A DNA stretch of 64,000 nt from Pseudomonas syringae (GTDB taxonomy: Bacteria; Pseudomonadota; Gammaproteobacteria; Pseudomonadales; Pseudomonadaceae): the NCBI RefSeq assembly GCF_001698815.1, contig NZ_LGSI01000071.1:45132-109131 (forward strand), written 5' to 3'. The notes below the pieces were generated by a model. It was not told the origin of the DNA. It saw nothing but the letters and a program-made list of their open reading frames with translations, and searched no databases. Within the stretch, counting starts at the first letter, position 1. Each line of letters opens with the position of its first letter. Of this stretch, positions 8,497-17,331 are shown piece after piece. The position numbers and the translations under genes are program-made.

Positions 8497-10407
8497 TTAG
8501 TGTTCAGCAGCTGGACCGCCGATTGGGGTTTCTGGACGGATGTCCGGAGGAGTTACCGGCGCACTTGGCGTACCCGAACCACCTTCCCAATCGCGTGGCT
8601 CGCGCGGAGCACGGCCAGCCATGATGTCGTCGATTTGCTCGGCATCGATCGTTTCGTACTTCATCAGCGCATCTGCCATCGCATCCAGCTTGTCGCGATT
8701 ATCCGTAAGGATCTGCTTGGCCGTGCCATAGCACTGGTCAATGATGCTGCGCACTTCGGAGTCGATCAAACGAGCAGTTTCAGCCGACAAACCACTGCTT
8801 GGACCACCACCACCGCGACCCAGATAGCCTTCGTTCTCATCTTCGCCGTACAACAACGGACCGAGTTTTTCCGAAAGGCCCCATTTGGTCACCATGTTCC
8901 GGGCAATCTGGCTTGCACGCATGATGTCGTTGGAAGCACCGGTGGTTACACCGTCGAAGCCCAGCGTCATCTCTTCAGCGATACGGCCGCCATACAGCGA
9001 GCAGATCTGGCTGATCAAGGCACGCTTGGACAGGCTGTAACGGTCTTCCTCGGGGAGGAACATGGTTACACCCAGCGCACGACCACGAGGAATGATCGAC
9101 ACTTTGTAGACCGGATCATGCTCAGGCACTACACGACCGACAATAGCGTGACCAGCTTCGTGATAAGCAGTGTTCTGCTTCTCTTTCTCGGACATGACCA
9201 TGGATTTGCGCTCGGCGCCCATCATGATCTTGTCTTTGGCCAGTTCGAACTCTTTCATTTCAACAATGCGTTTACCGGTACGGGCGGCGAACAACGAAGC
9301 CTCGTTGACCAGGTTGGCAAGGTCGGCACCGGAGAAGCCAGGCGTACCACGAGCAATTACGCCCGGATTAACGTCTTCACCCATCGGCACTTTGCGCATG
9401 TGGACTTTGAGGATCTGCTCGCGACCACGGATATCCGGCAGACCAACCACGACCTGACGGTCGAAACGACCCGGACGCAGCAAGGCTGGATCGAGTACGT
9501 CAGGACGGTTGGTAGCGGCAATGACGATAATGCCATCGTTCATTTCGAAGCCGTCCATCTCTACCAGCAACTGGTTGAGAGTCTGTTCGCGCTCGTCGTG
9601 ACCACCACCCATGCCAGCGCCACGATGGCGACCCACGGCATCGATTTCGTCGATGAAGATGATGCAAGGCGCGTGCTTCTTGGCTTGTTCGAACATGTCA
9701 CGGACGCGGCTTGCACCAACACCCACGAACATCTCGACAAAGTCAGAACCGGAAATAGTGAAGAACGGCACTTTCGCTTCGCCGGCAATCGCCTTGGCAA
9801 GCAGGGTTTTACCGGTACCCGGTGGGCCCACCATCAACACGCCGCGTGGAATGCGGCCGCCAAGACGCTGGAATTTGCCCGGATCACGGAGGAACTCGAC
9901 CAGTTCGCCGACTTCTTCCTTGGCTTCGTCGCAACCTGCGACATCAGCCAGGGTCGTCTTGACCTGATCTTCAGACAGCAGACGCGCCTTGCTCTTGCCG
10001 AAACTCATCGGCCCGCCCTTGCCTCCCGCACCACCTTGCATCTGGCGCATGAAGAACATGAACACGGCGATGATCACGAGGATCGGGAAGCTGGCAACCA
10101 GAAGCTGAGTCCAGATGCTCTGCTGCTCAGGCTGCTTACCTTCGATAACCACGTTGTTATCGACCAGATCACCGATTAGACCGTTGTCCTGAATGGCCGG
10201 ACGAATGGTCTTGAAGGTGTCGCCGTCGCTGCGCTTGCCTGTGATGACGTAACCATCAACAGCAACCTTCTCAACCTTGCCATCCTTGACCTGCTGGATG
10301 AACTCGGAATAGTTGAGGGTCTGCGGCTCGTTCGGGCTGGAGAAGTTGTTCATCACCGTCACGAGGACTGCCGCGATGATCAACCACAGGATCAAATTCT
10401 TTGCCAT
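8497..10407 (-). CDS. ftsH: ATP-dependent zinc metalloprotease FtsH
   Basis: Membrane-anchored AAA+ protease that degrades short-lived and misassembled membrane proteins. It has two N-terminal membrane segments (about residues 5-22 and 100-120), then Walker A GPPGTGKT near 193, Walker B IIFIDEIDAVG, the second region of homology with RPGRFDR, and the zinc motif HEAGH near 412. The start MAKNLILWL is the usual annotation (636 residues). A TTG codon 9 bases upstream (giving MNDMAKN) is better spaced, 7 bases, from the AGAGGG site, so the true start is open between the two. Confidence 0.97.
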   Translation of the reverse strand: MAKNLILWLIIAAVLVTVMNNFSSPNEPQTLNYSEFIQQVKDGKVEKVAVDGYVITGKRSDGDTFKTIRPAIQDNGLIGDLVDNNVVIEGKQPEQQSIWTQLLVASFPILVIIAVFMFFMRQMQGGAGGKGGPMSFGKSKARLLSEDQVKTTLADVAGCDEAKEEVGELVEFLRDPGKFQRLGGRIPRGVLMVGPPGTGKTLLAKAIAGEAKVPFFTISGSDFVEMFVGVGASRVRDMFEQAKKHAPCIIFIDEIDAVGRHRGAGMGGGHDEREQTLNQLLVEMDGFEMNDGIIVIAATNRPDVLDPALLRPGRFDRQVVVGLPDIRGREQILKVHMRKVPMGEDVNPGVIARGTPGFSGADLANLVNEASLFAARTGKRIVEMKEFELAKDKIMMGAERKSMVMSEKEKQNTAYHEAGHAIVGRVVPEHDPVYKVSIIPRGRALGVTMFLPEEDRYSLSKRALISQICSLYGGRIAEEMTLGFDGVTTGASNDIMRASQIARNMVTKWGLSEKLGPLLYGEDENEGYLGRGGGGPSSGLSAETARLIDSEVRSIIDQCYGTAKQILTDNRDKLDAMADALMKYETIDAEQIDDIMAGRAPREPRDWEGGSGTPSAPVTPPDIRPETPIGGPAAEH

Positions 10408-10599
10408 ATCGTTCAATTAGCTACCCTCTGAAGCAAGCTCCACGCAGGAGCGTGCCTCGCATGATATTCACCGGCCTAACTTACTACAGAACCTACAGAT
10501 GTGGCAGGCGCCGTCTGTAACCCTTTGTGAAACTTTGACTACAGCATGTTCGTTTATGCTTCAACCGCAGGGCCATTTGAAAAAAACTATCGGCCCGTC

Positions 10600-11250
10600 T
10601 CAATTGCGCTCGATGCTTTCCGAGCCTTCAATGCCGCGAAAGCCCCGACCCAACAAATACTGCTCGCGAGAGCGGTCCCGTGATGACTCCGGCTTGCGCA
10701 TCTGGACCTTGTCGAACAGCTTGCGGATGTCCTTGTGGTACTTGTCGAAGCCTTCACCCTGGAAGACCTTGATCAAAAAATCACCACCTGGCCGCAAAAC
10801 CCGCCCTGCGAGATCCAGTGCCAATTCGCACAGGAACATGGCGCGAGGCATATCAACAGCGCTCAATCCACTCATATTGGGGGCCATATCGGAAATCACA
10901 AGGTCTACCTGCGTTTTACCGACAGCCTCCAGGATCTGCGCGAGCACGGCGTCCTCGGTGAAGTCGCCCTGAATAAAGGTCACATCGGGGATGCTGTCCA
11001 TTTCCAGAATGTCGGACGCGATCAGACGACCTTGACCGCCAATCAGACGACTGGTCACTTGCGACCACCCGCCAGGCGCGGCGCCGAGGTCGATCACGGT
11101 CATGCCAGGCCGGATGATCTTGTCCTTTTCCTGGATCTCCAGGAGCTTGTAGCTGGCGCGAGAACGATAGCCGTCCTTCTGCGCCATTTTGACGTATTTG
11201 TCGTCGAAGTGTTCTTTGAGCCAGTTATGGCTTGTCTTGGAACGGGCCAC
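10600..11250 (-). CDS. rlmE: 23S rRNA 2'-O-methyltransferase RlmE (FtsJ/RrmJ)
   Basis: Methylates the 2'-OH of U2552 in the A loop of 23S rRNA. The 216-residue protein has the SAM motif DLGAAPGGWSQ, the catalytic Lys-Asp-Lys-Glu set in SYKLLEI, DMAPNMSG, GGDFLIKVFQGEG and the KPESSR segment. I chose a GTG start (encoding MARSKTSHNW) with GAGGTG a few bases upstream; this matches the family N-terminus. The gene lies upstream of ftsH as in E. coli but is separated from it by about 190 bases. It is divergent from yhbY. Confidence 0.95.
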   Translation of the reverse strand: MARSKTSHNWLKEHFDDKYVKMAQKDGYRSRASYKLLEIQEKDKIIRPGMTVIDLGAAPGGWSQVTSRLIGGQGRLIASDILEMDSIPDVTFIQGDFTEDAVLAQILEAVGKTQVDLVISDMAPNMSGLSAVDMPRAMFLCELALDLAGRVLRPGGDFLIKVFQGEGFDKYHKDIRKLFDKVQMRKPESSRDRSREQYLLGRGFRGIEGSESIERN

Positions 11251-11354
11251 GGGGCACCTCAAAAATAAACGAGTCGTGATTAACTGGGCGGTCCCGGACT
11301 CGCTCGGGTAAACTGGCCGCCGCTTTTTACAAGATCAGACGCAGGGGTCAGATT

Positions 11355-11663
11355 ATGCCGCTCACTCAGGAGCAGAAGAAACAGTACAAATCCATTGGCC
11401 ACCATCTGAAACCGGTATTGACTGTGGCCGACAATGGTTTGACTGAAGGTGTGTTAGCAGAGCTTGAACGCGCATTGGGCGATCACGAGCTGATTAAAAT
11501 CAAACTCAACATCCTCGAACGCGAAAGCCGTCTTCAGGCCATTGCAGAACTGTGCAAGGCTGGTAAAGCGGATCTCGTACAGGTCATCGGCAAGATGGCA
11601 CTGATTTATCGCAAGAATCCAAAGGTAAACAAGCTGCTGTCGAACGTCCACCGCGCCGTTTGA
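11355..11663 (+). CDS. yhbY: RNA-binding protein YhbY (CRM domain)
   Basis: A 102-residue single-domain CRM protein that associates with pre-50S ribosomal particles. The sequence MPLTQEQKKQYKSIGHHLKP opens the domain, with GLTEGVLAELERALGDHELIK in the middle and a short ALIYRKNPK C-terminus in place of the classic GxxG-loop context. Length is typical. It is divergently transcribed from rlmE, so both starts share a 104-base promoter region. Confidence 0.93.
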   Translation: MPLTQEQKKQYKSIGHHLKPVLTVADNGLTEGVLAELERALGDHELIKIKLNILERESRLQAIAELCKAGKADLVQVIGKMALIYRKNPKVNKLLSNVHRAV

Positions 11664-11684
11664 TGTAACAAAGCCAGGGCCGCA

Positions 11685-12128
11685 CTAGCGCGCCCTGTTG
11701 CTCCTTCCCGGCACTGGCTGCAAAACCAGCAGTAAGCCAGACAAGCCCAACACCAGATAACTCATCAACTGCAGATGCAGCGCATCGGGCAGCCAGTAAC
11801 GCAATCCAAAATAGCTGGTTGACGCCAACAGTGCGATCAGTAAAAGCTGGCCACGCAGGTCAAGCCACACACTCGAAACACCTTCCGCACTCACCAGAAC
11901 CGCCACCTGAAGCATCGCGCAGACTGCCGCGAAACCCACCAGCACTGCTCCGGAAAAATTGGCGAACTCATGAATCAATAACGGCGCCAGACCGGTCTGA
12001 TCCAACACCGTCAACAACGCCAGGTGCAACAACACCAAGCCGCCCACCCACAGTGTCTGGGCGAGCTGCCAGATGATCGCGCCCAGTGCAAATGGGCGCG
12101 CCAGGTCAAATGTGCCTGACTTCAACAA
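11685..12128 (-). CDS. Small inner-membrane protein, DUF4149-like
   Basis: A 147-residue product with four predicted membrane segments (about residues 12-40, 50-80, 93-112 and 122-138), short loops and no catalytic motif. It resembles the conserved hypothetical membrane protein that lies between greA and yhbY in other pseudomonads, which I recall as DUF4149-like; this is from memory. Its ATG overlaps the end of greA by 23 bases, which suggests translational coupling, though a later start cannot be excluded. Function unknown. Confidence 0.8.
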   Translation of the reverse strand: MLKSGTFDLARPFALGAIIWQLAQTLWVGGLVLLHLALLTVLDQTGLAPLLIHEFANFSGAVLVGFAAVCAMLQVAVLVSAEGVSSVWLDLRGQLLLIALLASTSYFGLRYWLPDALHLQLMSYLVLGLSGLLLVLQPVPGRSNRAR

Positions 12129-12582
12129 TCTCGTACTCGATAACGCCGCCAGGCGTTTTGACGGCGACGACGTCGCCTTCTTCCTTGGCGATCAGGGCAC
12201 GAGCAATGGGCGAACCCACTGAAATCTTGCCCTTTTTGATATCGGCCTCATCCTCGCCAACGATCTGATAGGTCACACGATCGTCAGTCTCGACGTTGGC
12301 GATTTCGACAGTCGTGCCGAAAATCACCTTGCCGGTGCGCTCAATGGTCGTGACGTCGATGACCACCGCATTCTGCATGCGGCCTTCGATATCACGGATA
12401 CGCGCTTCGACCATGCCTTGCTGTTCGCGAGCGGCATGGTATTCGGCGTTTTCCTTGAGGTCGCCCAGTTCACGTGCAGTTCCGATGTCCGAGCTGAGCT
12501 TGGGACGAACGACCTTGGTGAGATGTGCGTGTTCTTCTTCCAGGGCTTTCGCACCCTGGACGGTCATTGGATATTTGATCAT
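12106..12582 (-). CDS. greA: Transcript cleavage factor GreA
   Basis: GreA enters the secondary channel of stalled RNA polymerase and stimulates cleavage of backtracked RNA. The 158-residue protein has the N-terminal coiled coil with the acidic tip (RELGDLKENAEYHAARE, containing the catalytic D/E pair) and the C-terminal FKBP-like domain ending GGVIEYEIVEVRHI. Its start overlaps the carB stop by 4 bases, so it is probably translated from the carB transcript as well as any promoter of its own. Confidence 0.98.
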   Translation of the reverse strand: MIKYPMTVQGAKALEEEHAHLTKVVRPKLSSDIGTARELGDLKENAEYHAAREQQGMVEARIRDIEGRMQNAVVIDVTTIERTGKVIFGTTVEIANVETDDRVTYQIVGEDEADIKKGKISVGSPIARALIAKEEGDVVAVKTPGGVIEYEIVEVRHI

Positions 12583-15500
12583 GCCTTCAACCCTGCATGT
12601 AGATCCTGCAAGCGACGCACGGTCTTTTCCGGACCGAACTTGAGCGCTTCGCAGATGGCCTCGCCTGCAGCAATGGTAGTGGTGCAGTAAATCTTGTGCT
12701 GCAAGGCGTTTCGGCGAATGGAGTAGGAATCAGCGATCGACTGGCGCCCTTCCGTGGTGTTGATGATCAGCGTGACTTCGTCATTCTTGATCATGTCGAC
12801 CACGTGCGGACGGCCTTCGGTCACCTTGTTGACGCGGCGAACTTTCAGGCCCGCAGCTTCAATAAGCTTGGCGGTGCCCGCTGTCGCGACGATTTCGAAG
12901 CCCAGGTTGATCAGGTCGCGAGCGACACCAGCAACCAGTGGCTTGTCGTCATCACGCACACTGATGAACGCAGTGCCGCCGGTCGGCAGGACTTCGCTAG
13001 CGCCCATTTGGGCCTTGGCAAAAGCCTCGCCGAAGGTGTCGCCGACACCCATCACTTCACCCGTGGACTTCATCTCAGGGCCAAGGATCGGGTCGACGCC
13101 AGGGAACTTGGCGAACGGGAACACCGCTTCTTTCACGCTGTAGAAGTTCGGAATGATTTCTTTGGTGAAATTCAATTCTTTCAGGGTCTTACCGGCCATG
13201 ACGCGGGCTGCGATCATCGCCAGGGAAACACCGATGCACTTGGAAACGAACGGCACGGTGCGCGAGGCACGCGGGTTCACTTCGATGACGTAGATGTCTT
13301 CACCCTGCAATGCCAGTTGCACGTTCATCAAGCCGACAACGCCCAGCTCCAGGGCCATCTTCTTGACCTGCTCGCGCATCTCGTCCTGGATATGCGCAGG
13401 CAACGAGTACGGCGGCAGCGAGCATGCCGAGTCACCGGAGTGAACGCCGGCCTGCTCGATGTGCTGCATGATTGCGCCGATCACCACGTCCGTACCGTCG
13501 CAAACTGCGTCGACGTCCATTTCGATGGCGCAATTCAGGAAGTGGTCAAGCAGCACCGGGCTGTCGTTGGACACTTTTACTGCATCACGCAGGTAGCGCT
13601 TGAGCTCATCTTCTTCGTAGACGATTTCCATCGCCCGGCCGCCCAACACGTAGGAAGGACGCACCACCAACGGGTAACCAATCTTGCCTGCAGCACGAAT
13701 CGCTTCGTCTTCGCTGCGCACGGTCGCGTTCGGCGGCTGACGCAGGTTCAGGCGTTCAACCATCTGCTGGAAGCGCTCGCGATCTTCTGCACGATCGATA
13801 GCGTCAGGGCTGGTGCCGATGATCGGTACGCCAGCCTCTTCAAGAGCACGTGCCAGTTTCAGCGGGGTTTGGCCGCCGTACTGCACGATCACGCCTTTTG
13901 GCTTCTCGACGCGGACGATTTCCAGCACGTCTTCCAGGGTCACTGGCTCGAAGTACAGGCGATCCGATGTGTCGTAGTCGGTGGACACGGTTTCCGGGTT
14001 GCAGTTGACCATGATGGTCTCGTACCCGTCTTCGCGCAGGGCGAGTGCCGCGTGCACACAGCAATAATCGAATTCGATGCCTTGGCCGATGCGGTTAGGA
14101 CCGCCGCCGAGGATCATGATCTTGTCGCGTGTCGTCGGGTTGGCTTCGCACTCTTCCTCGTAGGTCGAATACATATAGGCCGTATCGGTCGAGAACTCGG
14201 CAGCGCAGGTATCAACGCGCTTGTAGACCGGGTACACCTCAAGCTTGTGACGATGGCGACGCAGGTTTTTCTCGGTAACGCCCAGCAGTTTGGCCAGACG
14301 CGCATCGGAGAAGCCCTTGCGCTTGAGGCGGTACATCAGGTCGCGGTCGATCGTCGCCAGACCCAGGGTCTTGATCTTCTCTTCGTCCTTGATCAGGTCT
14401 TCGATCTGCACCAGGAACCACGGATCGATCATGTTCATGGCGAAGATTTCTTCGACAGTCATGCCGGCACGGAACGCATCCGCGACGTACCAAATACGCT
14501 CGGCGCCCGGCACGGTCAGCTCGCGCTTGAGCACGCCCATGCTTTCCGGGTTGGTCAGGTCCAGTTTCGGATCCAGACCGCTAACGCCGACTTCAAGGCC
14601 GCGCAGGGCTTTCTGCAAGGATTCCTGGAAGGTCCGGCCAATGGCCATGACTTCGCCAACCGACTTCATCTGGGTAGTCAGGCGCGCATCGGCTTTCGGG
14701 AATTTCTCGAAGGCGAAGCGCGGCAGCTTGGTAACCACGTAGTCGATGGATGGCTCGAAGGACGCCGGAGTCTTGCCGCCGGTGATTTCGTTTTGCAGTT
14801 CGTCGAGGGTGTAACCGATGGCCAGTTTGGCTGCGACGCGAGCGATAGGGAAACCTGTCGCTTTCGAAGCCAGTGCCGAAGAGCGCGATACACGCGGGTT
14901 CATCTCGATCACGACCATGCGGCCAGTGTCCGGGCAGATGCCGAACTGGACGTTGGAGCCGCCGGTTTCAACGCCGATCTCACGCAGTACCGCCAGCGAG
15001 GCGTTACGCATGATCTGGTATTCCTTGTCGGTCAGCGTCTGGGCTGGCGCAACAGTGATGGAGTCGCCGGTATGGACGCCCATCGGATCGAAGTTTTCGA
15101 TGGAGCAGACGATGATGCAGTTGTCCTTTTTGTCGCGGACCACTTCCATCTCGTATTCTTTCCAACCGATCAGGGATTCGTCGATCAGCAGCTCTTTGGT
15201 CGGCGACAGGTCCAGACCACGGGTGCAGATTTCTTCGAATTCTTCGCGGTTGTAAGCGATGCCGCCACCGGTGCCGCCCATGGTGAACGACGGACGGATA
15301 ATGCACGGGAAACCGAGCTTTTCCAGAACCGCGTAGGATTCTTCCATGGTGTGGGCAATGCCTGAACGCGGGCAGTCCAGGCCGATGGACTTCATGGCCT
15401 TGTCGAAACGCGAGCGGTCTTCTGCCTTGTCGATGGTGTCGGCATTGGCGCCGATCATCTCAACGTTGTACTTCTCCAGAACGCCTTCGCGCTCCAGGTC

Positions 15501-15800
15501 CAGCGCGCAGTTCAGTGCGGTCTGGCCGCCCATGGTTGGCAGCAAGGCGTCCGGACGCTCTTTTTCGATGATCTTGGCAACGGTCTGCCATTTGATCGGC
15601 TCGATGTACGTTGCGTCGGCCATCGACGGGTCGGTCATGATCGTCGCGGGGTTGGAGTTCACCAGGATGACGCGGTAACCCTCCTCGCGCAGGGCTTTGC
15701 AGGCCTGGGCGCCGGAGTAGTCGAATTCACAGGCCTGGCCGATCACGATGGGGCCGGCGCCAAGAATCAGGATGCTTTTAATGTCTGTACGTTTTGGCAT
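12579..15800 (-). CDS. carB: Carbamoyl phosphate synthase large subunit
   Basis: The 1073-residue synthetase subunit uses ammonia from CarA, bicarbonate and two ATP to make carbamoyl phosphate for arginine and pyrimidine synthesis. Two homologous ATP-grasp halves are visible: GAGPIVIGQACEFDYSG and FTMGGTGGG in the first, GGGPNRIGQGIEFDYCC and YVLGGRAMEIV in the second. They are joined by an oligomerisation segment and followed by a C-terminal MGS-like allosteric domain from about residue 935. The length is normal and both halves are intact. It is separated from carA by 119 bases in which I see no ORF, although P. aeruginosa has a small gene there. Confidence 0.98.
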   Translation of the reverse strand: MPKRTDIKSILILGAGPIVIGQACEFDYSGAQACKALREEGYRVILVNSNPATIMTDPSMADATYIEPIKWQTVAKIIEKERPDALLPTMGGQTALNCALDLEREGVLEKYNVEMIGANADTIDKAEDRSRFDKAMKSIGLDCPRSGIAHTMEESYAVLEKLGFPCIIRPSFTMGGTGGGIAYNREEFEEICTRGLDLSPTKELLIDESLIGWKEYEMEVVRDKKDNCIIVCSIENFDPMGVHTGDSITVAPAQTLTDKEYQIMRNASLAVLREIGVETGGSNVQFGICPDTGRMVVIEMNPRVSRSSALASKATGFPIARVAAKLAIGYTLDELQNEITGGKTPASFEPSIDYVVTKLPRFAFEKFPKADARLTTQMKSVGEVMAIGRTFQESLQKALRGLEVGVSGLDPKLDLTNPESMGVLKRELTVPGAERIWYVADAFRAGMTVEEIFAMNMIDPWFLVQIEDLIKDEEKIKTLGLATIDRDLMYRLKRKGFSDARLAKLLGVTEKNLRRHRHKLEVYPVYKRVDTCAAEFSTDTAYMYSTYEEECEANPTTRDKIMILGGGPNRIGQGIEFDYCCVHAALALREDGYETIMVNCNPETVSTDYDTSDRLYFEPVTLEDVLEIVRVEKPKGVIVQYGGQTPLKLARALEEAGVPIIGTSPDAIDRAEDRERFQQMVERLNLRQPPNATVRSEDEAIRAAGKIGYPLVVRPSYVLGGRAMEIVYEEDELKRYLRDAVKVSNDSPVLLDHFLNCAIEMDVDAVCDGTDVVIGAIMQHIEQAGVHSGDSACSLPPYSLPAHIQDEMREQVKKMALELGVVGLMNVQLALQGEDIYVIEVNPRASRTVPFVSKCIGVSLAMIAARVMAGKTLKELNFTKEIIPNFYSVKEAVFPFAKFPGVDPILGPEMKSTGEVMGVGDTFGEAFAKAQMGASEVLPTGGTAFISVRDDDKPLVAGVARDLINLGFEIVATAGTAKLIEAAGLKVRRVNKVTEGRPHVVDMIKNDEVTLIINTTEGRQSIADSYSIRRNALQHKIYCTTTIAAGEAICEALKFGPEKTVRRLQDLHAGLKA

Positions 15801-15919
15801 GGGTTGTCACTCGAATACGTAGGTCTGCTTCTCTGCGATGGCTGGGCGGCCATTTACCGGACGACGTGTCGTTCGGGGCCAGTCCAGTCACCTGCGCGTT
15901 ACATTCTCAAGGCAACCGG

Positions 15920-17056
15920 TCAGCGTCGCTTGGCCATCGCTTCGATGAAGCGATCAAACAGTGGCGCAACGTCGGTCGGACCCGGGCTCGCCTCAGGGTG
16001 ACCCTGGAAGCTGAAGGCGTCCTTGTCGGTACGCTCGATGCCTTGCAGGCTGCCGTCGAACAGCGATTTGTGAATCGCGCGAACGTTGCTCGGCAGGGTC
16101 GCTTCGTCCACCGCAAAACCGTGGTTCTGGCTGGTGATCATGACAACGCCGGTATCAAGATCCTGAACCGGGTGGTTCGCACCATGGTGACCCAAGGCCA
16201 TCTTGATGGTCTTCGCGCCAGAAGCCAGTGCCAGCAATTGGTGACCCAGGCAGATGCCAAACACCGGAATGTCGGTTTCCAGCACATCCTTGATCGCCTG
16301 AATCGCGTAGTCGCACGGCTCAGGATCGCCAGGACCGTTGGACAGGAACACGCCATCCGGATTCATCGCCAGCACATCGCTGGCCGGAGTTTGCGCGGGT
16401 ACAACAGTGACCCGGCAGCCGCGCTCGACCAGCATGCGCAGGATGTTAAGCTTGACGCCGTAATCGTAGGCCACGACGTGGTACTTCAAGTCGCTGGCTG
16501 CGATTTCAGGGCTGCTGTCGGTCTGCAACGACCAGACGCTGGTGCGCCACTCGTAGCTTTCCTTGACGCTGACGACTTTCGCCAGATCCATGCCCTTGAG
16601 GCCGGGGAAACCGCGTGCAGCTGCAATGGCCGCTTCGTCGGAGATGTTGTCGCCGGCCAGGATGCAGCCGTTTTGTGCGCCTTTCTCACGCAGGATGCGG
16701 GTCAGGCGGCGAGTATCGATACCGGCAATGGCAACGACGCCGTTGGCTTTCAGGTAATCGCCAAGGGACATCTTGTTGCGCCAGTTGCTGGCCACCAGTG
16801 GCAGGTCACGAATGACCAGGCCTGCAGACCAGACGCGATCCGATTCGGCGTCTTCCGGCGTAGTGCCAGTGTTGCCGATATGTGGATACGTCAGCGTGAC
16901 GATTTGTTGGGCATAGGAAGGATCGGTAAGGATTTCCTGATAGCCGGTCATGGCAGTGTTAAACACCACCTCACCAACGGTTTGACCGTCGGCTCCAATG
17001 GCTTCGCCGCGAAAAATGCTGCCATCAGCAAGGGCGAGTATGGCTGGCTTAGTCAA
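15920..17056 (-). CDS. carA: Carbamoyl phosphate synthase small (glutaminase) subunit
   Basis: Hydrolyses glutamine and channels ammonia to CarB. The 378-residue protein has the N-terminal CPSase_sm domain (LADGSIFRGEAIGADG) and a class I amidotransferase domain with the nucleophile in GICLGHQ near residue 268 and the His/Glu pair in GHPEASPGP. The start is TTG (MTKPAILALADG), preceded at 5 bases by GGGAGGT; a UUG start is also known for E. coli carA. The upstream leader carries a terminator-like hairpin, which points to attenuation control. Confidence 0.97.
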   Translation of the reverse strand: MTKPAILALADGSIFRGEAIGADGQTVGEVVFNTAMTGYQEILTDPSYAQQIVTLTYPHIGNTGTTPEDAESDRVWSAGLVIRDLPLVASNWRNKMSLGDYLKANGVVAIAGIDTRRLTRILREKGAQNGCILAGDNISDEAAIAAARGFPGLKGMDLAKVVSVKESYEWRTSVWSLQTDSSPEIAASDLKYHVVAYDYGVKLNILRMLVERGCRVTVVPAQTPASDVLAMNPDGVFLSNGPGDPEPCDYAIQAIKDVLETDIPVFGICLGHQLLALASGAKTIKMALGHHGANHPVQDLDTGVVMITSQNHGFAVDEATLPSNVRAIHKSLFDGSLQGIERTDKDAFSFQGHPEASPGPTDVAPLFDRFIEAMAKRR

Positions 17057-17101
17057 GAAGACCTCCCGTAAGTAAAGCCTGAAAGGGCGTTCGCAGGTTG
17101 C

Positions 17102-17140
17102 AAAAAAGCGGAATGACGTATAGACACGTCACCCCGCTTT
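17102..17140 (-). terminator. Attenuator-like terminator in the carA leader
   Basis: On the minus strand AAAGCGG-TGACGT pairs with ACGTCA-CCGCTTT around a short loop and is followed by TTTTTT, a strong intrinsic terminator about 45 bases upstream of the carA TTG start. Since it lies inside the leader of an active biosynthetic gene, conditional termination is the likely reading. Confidence 0.7.
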
Positions 17141-17141
17141 C

Positions 17142-17174
17142 TTATCGAATCATCTGCGCGCTTTTAGTGGACAC
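17142..17174 (-). CDS. Candidate carA leader peptide (VSTKSAQMIR)
   Basis: A GTG-initiated 10-codon frame ending in an Arg codon and TAA. The stop lies 1 base from the base of the attenuator stem, and the GTG sits in the loop of a small hairpin (TTTAGTG/CACTAAA). This arrangement would let ribosome position affect the attenuator. The frame stays open further upstream, including a Tyr codon, but without an ordinary start. I recall leader-peptide control of carAB in P. aeruginosa; whether this is the same peptide is unverified. Confidence 0.35.
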   Translation of the reverse strand: MSTKSAQMIR

Positions 17175-17274
17175 ACTAAAGCTGTAGCTTACAGAAAAGC
17201 CCTGTTTTGGTCTACCGGCAATGAGGCGAAAAGACGGGGGAATGCGACAGAAGTTCAATCGGCGGGGGTAAAAC

Positions 17275-17311
17275 AGGGTCAAAACTCACGCTTATGGTGA
17301 ATTTTGACCCT
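17275..17311. repeat. Long inverted repeat between dapB and carA
   Basis: AGGGTCAAAACTCAC pairs with GTGAATTTTGACCCT with a single C/A mismatch, a stem of about 15 bp and a short loop, 20 bases beyond the dapB stop. On the minus strand the following bases contain only TGTTTTA, so it is at best a moderate terminator for dapB. The near-perfect symmetry could equally be a protein-binding operator for the carA promoter region. Confidence 0.55.
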
Positions 17312-17331
17312 CGATTGCGTGATCAGAACGA

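Noticed and set aside
12696..15365. Open frame of 889 codons on the plus strand opposite carB
   Set aside because: It mirrors carB codon structure, has no recognised motif and no ribosome-binding site; a high-GC antisense shadow.
15801..15919. Small gene between carA and carB, as in P. aeruginosa
   Set aside because: The gap is only 119 bases and no frame with a start and ribosome-binding site was seen.
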